A stretch of 64,000 nucleotides of DNA from the NCBI GenBank assembly GCA_029216955.1, contig JANAVB010006998.1, positions 186,001 to 250,000 on the forward strand. The letters are read 5' to 3'. The position numbers and the translations under genes were made by a program. This document shows, piece after piece, positions 22,512-33,658 of this stretch. The stretch comes from Iris pallida. Taxonomy: Eukaryota > Streptophyta > Magnoliopsida > Asparagales > Iridaceae. Each line of letters opens with the position of its first letter. The stretch's first letter is position 1. Below the pieces are notes generated by a model that had not been told where the DNA came from, ran no database searches, and saw only the letters and a list, made by a program, of their open reading frames with translations.

Positions 22512-23030
22512 ATAGACCTCCAACTTACTGGTGCACCATGTAGAACAAACACATATCCAGTAGTTGACCTGCGCCTATCTAGATCTCCAGCATAGTCTGA
22601 ATCGACATATCCACTGACCTGACTAAAGTCTCCACCAAAATATAATCCCACATCAAGGGTGCCCTTCAAGTACCTGAATATCCACTTCATAGCCTCCAAG
22701 TACTTCTTTGCCAGATAAGCCATAAAGCGACTAACTACACTCACGACCTGTGTAATGTCTAGTTGAGTGCACCCCATAGCATACATCAAGATGCCAAGTG
22801 CACCCGTATAAGAAACTCAAGCCATGTGCACCTTCTCCTCATCTGTAGTAGGGGATAACTTGGATGCGAGCCTAAAGTGCTAGCCAAGGGAGTAAAAACT
22901 GACCTTGTATCTTCTATACCAAAATGAGCAATGATCTTCTCAATGTAGAACTTCTTAGACAGATAATTTTTTCCCCTCTCCCTTTTAATCTTCATCCCCA
23001 AAATCTCTTGGCTCTACCCAAGTGTAGAAC
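22512..23030 (-). pseudogene. Ty1/copia reverse transcriptase C-terminus and RNase H start (fragment)
   Basis: Minus-strand frames carry I-E-K-I-I-A-H-F-G-I, then M-Y-A-M-G-C-T-Q-L-D-I, W-I-F-R-Y-L-K-G-T, G-Y-V-D-S-D-Y-A-G-D and R-R-S-T-T-G-Y-V-F, the standard copia order from reverse transcriptase into RNase H. There is a frame change near 22800 and a TAG near 23020. The frame is cut at 22511 by the CACTA end right after A-P-V-S-W-R-S. The rest of the copia element is not found on the other side. Its sequence differs from the complete copia element at 26950. Confidence 0.85.
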
Positions 23031-25281
23031 CGGGGTAAATAATGAAAACCATGTGCGCTAAAAGCCATGCGACAAAAATCTTGATGTGGCAAAAGGCAAC
23101 AAAATCTTGATGCAATATAAATAGGTCATACGGCTGAAACCTTTAGCCACACCCCCACTGACAAGAGCATTTAATTCTTAGTGCCATTCAGCAATCATAA
23201 TTGCTCCTACCGCTAGAAAAAAATACCTTGAGATGCGCAGAGACGGTGGCTATACGACGAAAAGAATGCCAGCAGTTATGTCTTCCATGTTGTAATATGT
23301 CCATGCAGCAGCATCCGCATGAGGCCAAGTCTTCATGCAACAGTAAATCTCCATGCGACGGTGTTATCATGCGACAACATTCCCAAGATTTTTTGTTTAA
23401 CCAACCAAGATTTTCAAGCAGCCAACGCACGCCACGTGTCACGCTGATTTGGTCATGACGGGTGCCAATAACCCAGGATTTTAGCAAACAACCATATCAT
23501 AAGAATGCCACGTGGTAGGTGGACCACAATAGTACGCGCGGTTATAACCATATTCTGTTGAGAATACCATGTGGCAGCCCAAATCATGCGTGCATTACTT
23601 GCGCACGCATGGGTGTCTCAGTGTAGATGCCTATGAATAGCAAGAGCATTCATTCATGCAAAACACACGGAGGGAGACACAGAGAATAAAGAGAGCCCCA
23701 TTGTTGTCCTTCTTGCCAATGATCCATAGACTTACAATCTCACTTTGTAGTCAGATCGTTAACGGAGTAAAGGAGTCAACTAAAGTACTCGATCTTCATT
23801 GTCAAACTTTCCAGTAATCAAAAATAGTATACTTAGATTTTTTTGTCTAGGATTTCTTTGTAGTTTTGTTCGTTTGTTATACAAAAAGTTTATGTAAGCC
23901 CTTTGAAATTTTTTTAGGGATTATTTATAATTTATTAGGATTATTAATTGATAGGTGTTGCCATCGCAGATGTGAAAGGGAAGAAAAGTTTAACGAACTT
24001 TTGCCTTTACTGGATTACAACAAAAAAGTAAAAAATATCCTAACAACGAGAGTTTGCTAGTACAAGTATGAGATCTGGAGAAGTATGACGATTGGGATCG
24101 AACATTGTAGTGACTTCGTTACTCCCTTGACGATCGACACTAGATATACTTTCTGTGTGTGTTGTCTTCTATGTTGTCTCCTGCTTTTTGTTTGTCTGTG
24201 TGTATTGAATGGCATGTGCCTCTATTTATAGTCGTCTTCAACGACAGATTACTCATGAAGCAGTGATGCAGTGGAACCATTTGTGGAGGGATATCCACAA
24301 TTTGGGTTGCTACAACTTCATAGCAAATTAACCGCGAGTCCCAATCATAATGACACGAGATGCTGATTGGGACGAGATCTGCTGCAGAGATTCTGGAGAT
24401 GTAGTTTTATGGATTATGAGGTTTAACAGCAATTAGTTACGGCTAGATCGTATGGCTCGATCAGGAATGACAGTACAGAGCACATACGGTAATCCAGAAT
24501 AATTTGACGTTTGAATGGGGCTGTTATAACGCACACACCATAAATGGGAGATTTAAATCAGGTGGTCCGATCATAATGACATGACTCACATTTCCTGGTT
24601 TGGAAGAAATCTCTCATTTGAATGGGGTGGTTATGACGCACACTCCATAAATGTGAGAATAATCCTTTTTAGCTGTTAATTGTGGGATATGGTTGGCTCG
24701 ACACATGGCACGAACCATCCTCCATATGAAATACTAATGAAGTGAAGACTTAGACTCGTGAGAGGCCTTTTGAGGAGCTTTGTCACAATGATGTCTGGCC
24801 GCATAGGAGCTTCTAGGAACTATATATGTCGCAGGAAGTCCTCTGTCGCATGGGAGACCAGCCGCGTGGAAAGTTACCGAGGAGATGTACTCATGGTATT
24901 CTTCCATTGTCGATTGTCAAGGACGTGGCAATGATGATGTAGGCACTGTACTTGCACGGGGTATAAAGTGTCTTGGAGCACAAAGTGTTGTCGGACTTGG
25001 TCGATAGAGGAGGGTCCATCTTAGTGTTCGACACACATTAATGAAATATTTACATCCGAGCCACGCATATGAAATCGATGGAAATACAAGCACGATGTTG
25101 ACATTTTATTAGGACATGAAGGAGTAGAGGAGAAAGGACAGAGCCCACTTAACTTAAATCGACTCGCCCATCTCTAGTCGATCCGATGCAGCTCGACACC
25201 TTAACTTCGTTGAACGATCATCTCGTCTGAGATATCCAGGCGTGCACTTCGTGCTCCTTCGCACTCATCCAATGATTCGGT
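23031..25281. other. Non-coding stretch, no gene recognised
   Basis: I see no supported gene in about 2.2 kb. A TATA-like CAATATAAATAGGTC lies near 23115. A roughly 105-bp direct duplication (TTTGAATGGGGCTGTTATAACGC at 24511 and TTTGAATGGGGTGGTTATGACGC at 24616) is present, as are repeated CATGCGAC words around 23250-23400. Short open frames have no domain features. It is probably decayed LTR or intergenic DNA. Confidence 0.5.
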
Positions 25282-25745
25282 CTATAGTCTATGCTTCATC
25301 TCGTGGCATGAGATGCGCCCGTGCATGCACAAAGCATCCACGAGCCCATGTCCGAGTCCGAGTTTGAACGACAAAAAGCAACAAACTTCGTTGTTGAAGT
25401 TAATACTTTTTTCTTCTAGAAAAACACCTCCACATGGCACCCACATGTATTCTACCACACCCACATGTACCCTACCCTACAACAAAAAGATTTCTTATAA
25501 GGCAACAATTAATTATCGTAAATTAGTTCCCTTATAAGCAATACTGACACAACCTTTTACGTCACGCTACGACAACTTCGAATTGTTGCCGTATTTGTGT
25601 TTATGTGGCAACAATTTGATTATTAACGGTATTTTAAGGTTGCCGTATAATGGATTATTTCTAGTAGTGGCCATGTGAACACCTCGAGATACCCACTTGA
25701 TGGTGTAGCTGATATGGGACTATTTTATACTAGTCCAAAGATAAA
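25282..25745 (-). mobile_element. Decayed copia LTR remnant split by a MITE
   Basis: It matches in order the part of the copia LTRs at 27590-27847 and 33400-33658: a GTGCATGCAC phrase, GTCCGAGTCCGAGT, TTCTAGAAAAACAC.TCCCACATG, ACACCTC..GATAC.CAC, then TATGGGACTAT and TAGTCCAAAG. It is more diverged than the two LTRs are from each other and is interrupted at 25473-25675. Confidence 0.65.
25473..25675. mobile_element. Small CACTA-like MITE, about 200 bp
   Basis: The right end TATTTCTAGTAGTG is a CACTA-type terminus (CACTACTAGAAATA reversed). The left end CCTACAACAAAAAGATTTC is a diverged partner, and both lead into a GGCAACAAT/ATTGTTGCC inner inverted repeat. The flanks rejoin as the LTR remnant. 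The left end is degenerate, so no exact duplication is claimed. Confidence 0.6.
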
Positions 25746-25903
25746 AACACAATAGGTGGAGACATAATACTCTTGGATGGATGGTTCGAGATTCGAATAT
25801 ACGGAGAAGCAGACTATTTATTCTATTTATACGTGGTGGGAGTAAACAAAAAAGGAAAAAAGTTTTTTTTTTAATATAAAGTGTGTAAGTGTGTTGGGAG
25901 GAA

Positions 25904-25945
<42 letters not shown>

Positions 25946-26415
25946 GCGGTTGGTTTCAATTATTGGGTACCCTGAAGATCAGTCAACTTAACAGCCACTT
26001 ATTTGTTTGATGCTACACTCTTCTTCCAAAGGTTCCATATGGAGTAAGGGGAACTAATTGTCATAGTTACTATGATATTGATGAGATGACCTCATCTTGT
26101 AAGAAATTTTTTTTTTTTTCATACTACGAGATGCCGGCGCTATCACAAATACGGCAATATACACGTCTAGTGCAAATGGCATGGAGACTAATGAAGTGCC
26201 TTTGGACCATAACGGGAGAAATTACAAATTTTTAAAGAGAACTTTATACCCTTCAATTAATCAATCTAATTAAGAAAGACACAAATGGAAGCAATTAAAA
26301 GCCAACTAACCCAACTATATATAGGTCTCTAATTAATGTTTCAATAATATAGAGCAAGCCATTTTCCTTTCTAGGGTCAGTGCCAATAAGCATGTGAGTT
26401 GAGCTATGGAAGCAT
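25746..26415. repeat. Non-coding, includes a 39-base G run at 25906-25944
   Basis: No gene is seen. The uninterrupted G run at 25906-25944 is followed by TGCGG. A T run of about 14 lies near 26107. The open frame rich in proline on the minus strand is only the G run. The part next to 26416 would be the 3' untranslated region of the exon to its right. Confidence 0.7.
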
Positions 26416-26699
26416 CTAACTGTCTGGAGACATGTCACATTCCCACTTGTGATCTTTGAAGGTGGTGGTTCTCAAGGTTGGGATTCCTAAGCTTGTGTGT
26501 GGTTGAAACCAATGTGAGATGTTGGAAGAATCCTTAAACCTCATCCTTCCAAGAGGAACACCATCCAATCCTTCTGATTTTTCTCCCTTGGGAAGGAAAA
26601 ATATGGAAGGAAAGGTAGCTAAGTAAAGAATATCTTGATGTGATGGATCCCAAGTTGGTGGTAAATGTTCCCTCTCATTTCTAGCTTCTTTTCGCCCAA
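26416..26699 (-). CDS. Unrecognised putative terminal exon, host-type or captured gene
   Basis: A minus-strand frame of about 94 codons runs from a good acceptor (TTGATTTAG at 26710-26700) to TAG at 26416-26418. It reads G-R-K-E-A-R-N-E-R-E-H-L-P-P-T-W-D-P-S-H near its start, with L-G-R-M-R-F-K-D-S-S-N-I and H-K-W-E-C-D-M-S-P-D-S at the end. Its composition is balanced and free of repeats, unlike surrounding shadow frames. I do not recognise the family. Upstream exons should lie to the right; a weak candidate at 26775-26850 precedes the copia insertion at 26950. It may be the end of a host gene disrupted by the copia element, or a captured fragment. Confidence 0.45.
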
Positions 26700-26949
26700 C
26701 TAAATCAACTCACTAGATACTCTATGATTATATCTATGGAAAAAATTAGCTGATAAATTTGATGGAAAATTAGGTGGTTAATCTACTTTGAGTGAACAAC
26801 TGCTTCTTCCTTTTCTAGAATTTGCACATCTTCAACGTGAGTTTGGTAATAGATATTCAAAGAGAAACATGGCAAAGACGTCAAGATAACTCAAAATGAA
26901 AATAAAACACATAACTTGTCTGCCCCCTTAGGTCTCCTTCGACGCGGAA

Positions 26950-27847
26950 TGTTAGTCCCGGGACTTGATCAAAGATGGTAGACTCGATGTCGAGATCAGA
27001 GGTTCAACAAACGTTCACCTTCTGATTATTCTCGAGATCCAATAGGAACACTATAATATGAATCTGATTACAAAAGCAACAATAATCAGAAAATAAATCT
27101 CACGTTCTTCCTCGCAATCGCAGTTGCTGACGGACAGAACTGAGTTCTAAAAATAAATCTCACGTTCTTCCTTGCAATCGCAGTTGCAGACGGACAGAAC
27201 TGAGTTACAACTCAGATGAAAGAGAAGAAAGAAAAAGAGAAAAGGTTCTTGCTGGGGTGATTAAGATCACCGTTGCTCAAAGCAAGATTCACCCAAACAC
27301 GATCTGCTTTCAGGAACCAGCAAGTTCACGAAGAACTTCTGGAACGCTCGTAAGTCAATATTTGAGACTTGAAGGGGCTTCCTGGACTTTAAAGACTCCC
27401 TTAACTCTCTTCTTGGTGCATCTTTCAATGGAGGCCAAGGGGCTCTATTTATAGAGTGGAGTTGAGACTTCACCTCTTCTCCTATCCGATGTGGGACTAA
27501 AATACCAATACTCAAAAATAGAGTTTGATATTTTAGATCATCCCACAATCAGCATAGAAGTGTGACAGTCTACGCCTACCCCCCGATCACTCCCGTGCAT
27601 GCACGAGACATCCTGGAGTCCGTGTCCGAGTCCGAGTCCGAGTCCGCACAACAAAATTAACTTATATCTTTGTTGGAATTGATCATTTTTTCTTTCTAGG
27701 AAAATACTCCCACATGACACACACTTGTGCCCCACCACACCTCATTTGCACACCTCAACACAAGCAATGCATTATATTGAGATACTCACCATTTGGTGTA
27801 GTCGATGTGGGACTATCTTTCCTAGTCCAAAGGCAAAAATACCAACA
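26950..27847 (-). repeat. 3' LTR of the copia element
   Basis: This is the downstream LTR on the coding strand. It holds a TATA box (CTATAAATAG, plus coordinates 27444-27453) and an internal direct duplication of about 59 bp (AAATAAATCTCACGTTCTTC twice). The polypurine tract GATATGTGGAGAAT abuts its 5' edge on the minus strand. Confidence 0.93.
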
Positions 27848-28905
27848 ATTCTCCACATATCTCAATATATGGGTTGAGCGTTCCCCACAGTAACTGTCCA
27901 TCATGCATTAGGAGAGATGTCGCTACGACTTGAATCTTCCCGTATAGGTTAAATAACAGCATGATACAAGAATGGACTAAGCCTTGAATTCTGTACCATA
28001 ACTGTAATTCTTCCTACTCACATAATGACATCAACTGTGCTTCTGGCTGCACATTAAAGGCCTTGTGCCAGCCTGGTTTCAGTGTATGATTTTTGGGCGT
28101 CTACAAGTTTACCCTCAAGAGATGGCCTGATATCTCTGTCTATACACTATAGGTGAGTTCTTTATAAAGAGTTATGGCATGAAGCATTGCGCTTCTTTGC
28201 GGTATTAAACCGCTATGACATGGCTTAAAGCCGAGGCTTTACCCCACCTAGGTACCTCATCGTAGTATCATACTACTGTAGCATGAGGTCACAAGCCTCT
28301 TTGTAGTGCCAAACTATCCAGCATGAAGCCTTGCGCTTCCGTACGGTATTACGCCGCTATGACATGGCTCGCGAAGCCGAGGCTTTACCCTACCTGGTAC
28401 CTCTTCGTGGTGTCATGCCACTGTAACATGAGGACATCGTCCTCTTTGTAGTGTTGTCTACCTCTTTTTATTACAAATATCATACAGCATTAGGCTACCT
28501 GCCTATTTGCGGTGCTACTCCGCTGTGACTTGGCTTGCAAAGCCGAGGCATTACCCCTTCCTGGAAACCTCATGGTGAAGTCACCTCACTGTAGCATGGA
28601 GTTACACTCCTTGTAGTGTTGTGCTACCGTGCTTCCTGTAAAGCACTCCAGGCATTCACTCTGCCTGAGAACTCATTAAGGCATTTAAGCCAACCTTCCC
28701 ACAGGATCCGTTTTCCTCAGAAAATAACAGTAGACAACAGTGGTTGTAGGTCCGTAACCTCTCCATGTCACAGAGGACAAGTACCCACTGTTCCTGATAT
28801 TCTTCTGGTTAATAGTCCTCCCTTAAACAAAAAGCTAAATGCCTAGTAGATTTCTTTTTGAACTAATAGCATAAAACTTTATGGCAGGATTGTATTAACA
28901 TATTA
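27848..28905 (-). ncRNA. Copia 3' untranslated region with structured tandem repeats
   Basis: About 1 kb without coding capacity lies between the pol end and the 3' LTR. From 28172 to about 28640 three imperfect copies of a 140-170-bp module follow one another. Each holds several short hairpins whose stems differ between copies but still pair: GCGGT-ATTAA-ACCGC, CGG-TATTACG-CCG, GCGG-TGCTACT-CCGC; GGCTT-A-AAGCC, GGCT-CGCGA-AGCC, GGCTT-GCA-AAGCC. A third hairpin pairs around CCTCAT/ATGAGG in copy one. Open frames across it carry no domain. An RNA-level role is inferred. Confidence 0.55.
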
Positions 28906-31870
28906 TCAGAATGCCTTCAAGCCCATTTTACAAGCTGTGCCATCGACCAGCTGGCGCTTGAGGTCCTTAGTGAACGGATCCGCCAGGTTCTCCTGACTTC
29001 GAACATCAATCACTGTCATAACACCCCTCTTGATGAGATCGTGTATTGTCCTGTGCTTCAACTGCACAGTCCTCTTCTTCCCGTGGAAGAGGTCATTTGA
29101 GGCCACCGCCGCAGTCGTCTGGTGATCACAGTATATCGGTATCCCCAGTATTTGTGCCCCAACCACTGAAAGATCATACATGAGCTCTCGAAGCCATTCT
29201 GCTTCCTCCGCTGCGGTATCAAGTACAATGAACTCAGATTTCATGGATAACCGCGAGAGCATAGTCTGCTTCTTCGATTTCTATGATATAGCAGCTTCAC
29301 CTATTGTGAAAATATATCCACCTGTGGACCTCTCGCTCTCCACTTCTGAGCACCAGCTGGCATTACTAAAGCCTTCCACTACCGTTAGATCTCCGCTGTA
29401 GTGCAGTGCATATGTCTGAGTCTTCTTGAGATATCTCACAACCCGTTTCACAGCTTTTCAGTGCTCAATGCCTGGATTGCTCGTGAAACGACTCAGCATT
29501 CCCACAGTGAAAGCTATGTCAGGCCTTGTGGCAGTAGTAGCATACATCAAACTCCCGATTACGCTTGCATACTCCAGCTGCATGACGCTTTCCCTTAAAT
29601 TAGGCTTCAGTTTCATATCACACTTGTACGACATATCGATCCCTGGAAGATCCTGATACCCGTAACGAGTGATCATCTTCTCAACATAATGAGACTGTGA
29701 CAGCGCTAGTCCAGTGTCTGTCCGGATGATCTTGTGTCCCAAGATAACATCAGCATCCCCCAAGTCCTTCATTCTGAACTTCGTCGAGAGAAACTTCTTT
29801 GTCTCAGTGACACAGCTTATATCCGTACCTAGGATTAGCATGTCGTCCACGTATAGACAAACGATGACTCCTCTTCCGTCAGCAAACTTCGTATAGACAC
29901 ACTTGTCTGTTTCCTTGACCCTGTAGCCATTTTACCTTAAGACTTTTTTTATGCCATATTTTGGGAGCTTGCTTTAAACAGTACAGAGATTTCACCAACT
30001 TGCAGACTTTGTCTTCAAGACCTTTGACGACAAACCCTTCTGGCTGTTGCATGTAAATCTCTTCGGTCAGCTCGCCATTCAGGAATGCTATTTTCATATC
30101 TATATGATGTATCACCATATTATGTATCGCTGCGAGAGCAATCAATATTATGATGGTGGTCATCCGGGCTACTGGAGCATACGTGTCAAAGTAGTCGATC
30201 TCCTGCTTCTGAGAAAACTCTTTTGCCACTAGCTTGGCCTTGAACTTGTCAATGGTTCCATCAGCTTTCATCTTCTTCTTGAAGATCCACTTGCATCCGA
30301 TAGGTTTTGCTCCTTCAGGTAGATCAACCAACACCCAAGTGTTATTGGAGGTGATTGATTCAATTTCATTGTCTATCGCCTCCTTCCAGAAAACCTCATC
30401 TCTGGTCTTCATTGCCTCATCATAGGTAAGCGGATCTGCTTCCACATGATAGGTGATGAAGTCATCTTGGAAGTTCTTCGGCCTCCTCGCTCGCTTCGAC
30501 GACGGCTCAGCGAGTTCTGGTTCAACCGTTATTTCAACAACATCATCTTCTTAGACTACTTCTTTATTGAAAACTTCAGTTTCTTGCGCACCCTTATTGT
30601 TCTTCGGTTTATCCGTAAGAACAATATTCTTGTGCCTTAAAAATTGTCTTCACGAGATTCGATGATATGATTTGACTCAATATCAAAAAATCTCCGAGCA
30701 TCACTCTTCTCGGCATACCCCAAGAAGATCATCTTCGTAGTCCTAGTCCCCAGCTTCTGAATCTTCAGATCTGGGAGCTTCACGTAAGCCAGAGACCCCC
30801 ACACTCGAATGACATTCAAGTTAGGTTTGACTTTGAACCAGTGTTCATGAGGAGTTACGTCCGAAGTTGCATACGGCACTCTATTTAGAATAAAAGTGGT
30901 CGTTAATGCAGCTTCTTCCCATTAGCATTTAGGAAGACCCGTAGTTAGCAGCATTGAGTTCATCATTTCTGTCAACGTTCTGTTCTTCCTCTATGCTATC
31001 CCGTTAGATTGAGGAGAATACAGAGCAGTAGTCTCATTGATGATTCCATGTTCTTTGCAGAACGATGCGAATTCATGAGCCCTATACTCTACATCTCGAT
31101 CACTTCTGAGTAGTTGTAGATCGGTTTAACGTTCAGCATCCGCCCTGAAGTCTCTGAACTACTCGAATGCTGCATCCTTCTACTTGAGAAGTCATGCGAA
31201 CGTGCACTTCGAGAAACACTTCGAACCGGCCTCTGTGGAGAATTGATAAAAGTTACAGATATCTGAGTGTACTAACTCCAGATGATCAGTACTTTAGTTC
31301 AATCGTTTGAGCAGCTTCCCAACAGTCTTGTATCTGCACAACTCCTCCACCTCCTTACCCCCACATTCCGAAGATAAGGTCCCGGTAGGACAGCTTGAGT
31401 CTGTTTCTATCATAGAACAACTCTCAGTCCATTCAATAAAGTAACTTCATCGCCATCAGCAGAAGTTCGAACATCCCTTTAGCACCGAACATCTTTTCGA
31501 AGCATGTTCCTCACCAAGAAATTACCATCTGGCTAGTACGAATGTCCATCTTTCAAGTCTGTATCAGATAATAGACTTCCTGAGATCGGATCTTCAGAAA
31601 TCTCTGGTACGTGTAACACGCATTCCAGTGTCCTTATCGGTGGTTCATAACCACTGTCTGGATCTTCAGATATTCTGCTAGGTACATGTTCACCATTGAG
31701 ACCTTCGTCATAACACGGCTCGTCCTTGGTGAACAGCTCCTTCGAGAGCACATGTGGTCAGATGCACTAGTGTCAGACCACTAGTCAGCTACCACGCTAG
31801 ATAACTCAACCTGTGCAACAATAGCAACCAAGTTAAGTAATCAAAACAACCAAGTTTAGCCATACCTGCT
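28906..31870 (-). pseudogene. Copia pol: integrase, reverse transcriptase, RNase H (broken)
   Basis: From right to left: a decayed protease/linker region (31533-31750, with C-V-L-H-V-P); an integrase core near 30890-31130 (R-S-D-R-D-V-E-Y, then Y-S-P-Q-S-N-G-I-A); the integrase C-terminal part (W-G-S-L-A-Y-V-K-L-P-D, 30637-30879); reverse transcriptase (30445-29880 and 29850-29458) with G-C-K-W-I-F-K-K-K, A-F-L-N-G-E-L-T-E-E-I-Y-M and the catalytic Y-V-D-D-M; and RNase H to 28906 ending in L-A-D-P-F-T-K. A TAG replaces the Glu expected in the integrase motif G-I-A-E-R-K-N-R-T-L. Further stops lie at about 30930, with frame changes near 29920 and 29260. The protein would not be made intact. 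Confidence 0.9.
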
Positions 31871-32696
31871 ATTTTGGTTTGGGCTTGAATTTGTATTCAC
31901 GCTTGTAGCAGTCCTTCTTGCCACAGTTGAAGCAAGTCACGAGGGACTTGGACTTCTGTTGCTTGAACGAAGGACCGTTCACTTTCAGATTAGTGGAGTC
32001 CTTTTTCTTGTGATGAGAAGCCACTTGCTTCCCCTTGAACTCTCTTGTCTGCACCAAGATGGCCTTAGCCAGTTGTTTAAACAGAGAGTCCATCTTCTGT
32101 TGAGATCGCATTTCGTCCTCAATGTGGATCTTTTGTAGAAGATCTTCCAAGCTAATGTACAGCTTCTTTCGATGCATTCTAGCATAGAAGTTGCTCCAAC
32201 CAGCAAGAAGTTTCGAGACTATCCCTCCAACGACAAACTTGTCGACGAGGGACATCTTCTCGTCATCTAACTTCTGGCAGAACTTCAGGAATTCCTTTAC
32301 TTGAGGTAGCATCACCATCTCGTCTTCGAAGAGCCACTTGTGGTACTTCTCGACGATGAAGATTTTGGACATGTTCTCATCATCTTCATATAGCTTACCC
32401 AAAGAATCCCAGATCTCTTTGGCCTTCACCTTCTTGGAATATGACTATGCCAGAGAGTCTTCCATAGAATTGAGAATCAACAGTTTACAGATGCTGTTTT
32501 CTCTCTTCCATTTGCTCTGCTTGACGAGTGCAGCAGCAATAGCATCGGCAGTTCCTCCTTCTGGAATCGTCGATTCATTCTCAATCAACACTAGTTGAAG
32601 ATTAAGGGTGACCTTCCTTTTCCAGATTTGGAAATATTCTCCATCGAATAACTTGTTAAAGCTGGTATCGATGAGAGAAGCACGAGAGTTCTCCAT
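31871..32696 (-). pseudogene. Copia gag (UBN2 type), zinc knuckle lost
   Basis: The frame starts M-E-N-S-R-A-S-L about 23 bases inside the 5' LTR and carries the copia gag core (W-K-R-K-V, K-E-I-W-D-S-L, then L-L-A-G-W-S-N-F). A TAG near 32445 splits it into two parts in the same region. At the C-terminus the nucleocapsid knuckle reads C-F-N-C-G-K-K-D-C-Y-K-R-E-Y, so the His and the last Cys of the CCHC pattern are replaced. Gag normally coats the RNA in particles; this copy could not bind zinc normally. Confidence 0.88.
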
Positions 32697-32719
32697 CTAC
32701 AAGAATCTTGCTTTGAAAT
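32697..32719 (-). promoter_or_regulatory. Degenerate primer binding site of copia element
   Basis: On the minus strand the 5' LTR is followed by ATTTCAAAGCAAGATTC. It resembles the initiator-Met tRNA site (TGGTATCAGAGC) only in its second half, TCAAAGC, so the primer site looks decayed. Confidence 0.5.
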
Positions 32720-33658
32720 TGTTAGTCCCGGGACTTGATCAAAGATGGTAGACTCGATGTCGAGATCAGAGGTTTAACAAACGTTCACCTTCTGATTATT
32801 CTCGAGATCCAATAGGAATACTATAATATGAATCTGATTACAAAAGCAACAATAATCAGAAAATAAATCTCACGTTCTTCCTCGCAATCGCAGTTGCTGA
32901 CGGACAGAACTGAGTTCTAAAAATAAATCTCACGTTCTTCCTTGCAATCACAGCTGCAGACGGACAGAACTGAGTTACAACTCAGATGAAGGAGAAGAAA
33001 GAAGAAAGAAGAAGATGAAAGGTTCTTGAAGGAGAAGAAAGAAGAAAGAAGAAGAGGAAAGGTTCTTGCTGGGGTGATTAAGATCACCATTGCTCAATGC
33101 AAGATTCACCCCAACACGATCTGCTTCCAGGAACCAGCAAGTTCACGAAGAACTTCTGGAACGCTCGTAAGTCAATATTTGAGACTTGAAGGGCTTTCTG
33201 GACTTTAAAGACTCCCTTAACTCTCTTCTTGGTGCATCTTTCAAAGGAGGCCAAGGGGCTCTATTTATAGAGTGGAGTTGAGACTTCACCTCTTCTCCTA
33301 TCCGATGTGGGACTAAAATACCAATACTCAAAAATAGAGTTTGATATTTTAGATCATCCCACAATCAGCATAGAAGTGTGACAGTCCACGCCTACCCCCC
33401 GAACACTCCCGTGCATGCACGAGACATCCCGGAGTCCGTGTCCGAGTCCGAGTCCGCACAACAAAAATCAACTTATATCTTTGTTGGAATTGATCCTTTT
33501 TTCTTTTTAGAAAAATACTCCCACATGATACACACTTGTGTCCCACCACACCTCATTTGCACACCTCAACACAAGCAATACATTATATTGAGATACTCAC
33601 CATTTGATGTAGCCGATGTGAGACTATCTTTCCTAGTCCAAAGGCAAAAACACCAACA
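32720..33658 (-). repeat. 5' LTR of the copia element with promoter
   Basis: This is the upstream LTR on the coding strand. A TATA box (CTATAAATAG) lies at plus 33261-33270, inside CACTCTATAAATAGAGCC. Compared with the 3' LTR it has an extra purine-rich segment of about 40 bases (GAAGAAAGAAGAAGATGAAAG duplicated, 33000-33060), which accounts for its greater length. Confidence 0.93.

Larger units (their letters stand above)
26950..33658 (-). mobile_element. Complete Ty1/copia element, 6,709 bp, target duplication CGGAA
   Basis: Two LTRs (26950-27847 and 32720-33658) start TGTTAGTCCCGGG and end AACACCAACA or ATACCAACA in plus orientation. The element is flanked by CGGAA at 26945-26949 and 33659-33663. 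The minus strand encodes gag, integrase, reverse transcriptase and RNase H in the copia order. The LTRs differ at only scattered bases by eye plus one insertion in the right LTR, so the insertion looks recent, yet all genes are broken. The inserted-into sequence looks like a MITE. Confidence 0.95.

Noticed and set aside
29180..30640. Plus-strand open frames opposite copia pol
   Set aside because: Shadows of the minus-strand reverse transcriptase and RNase H.
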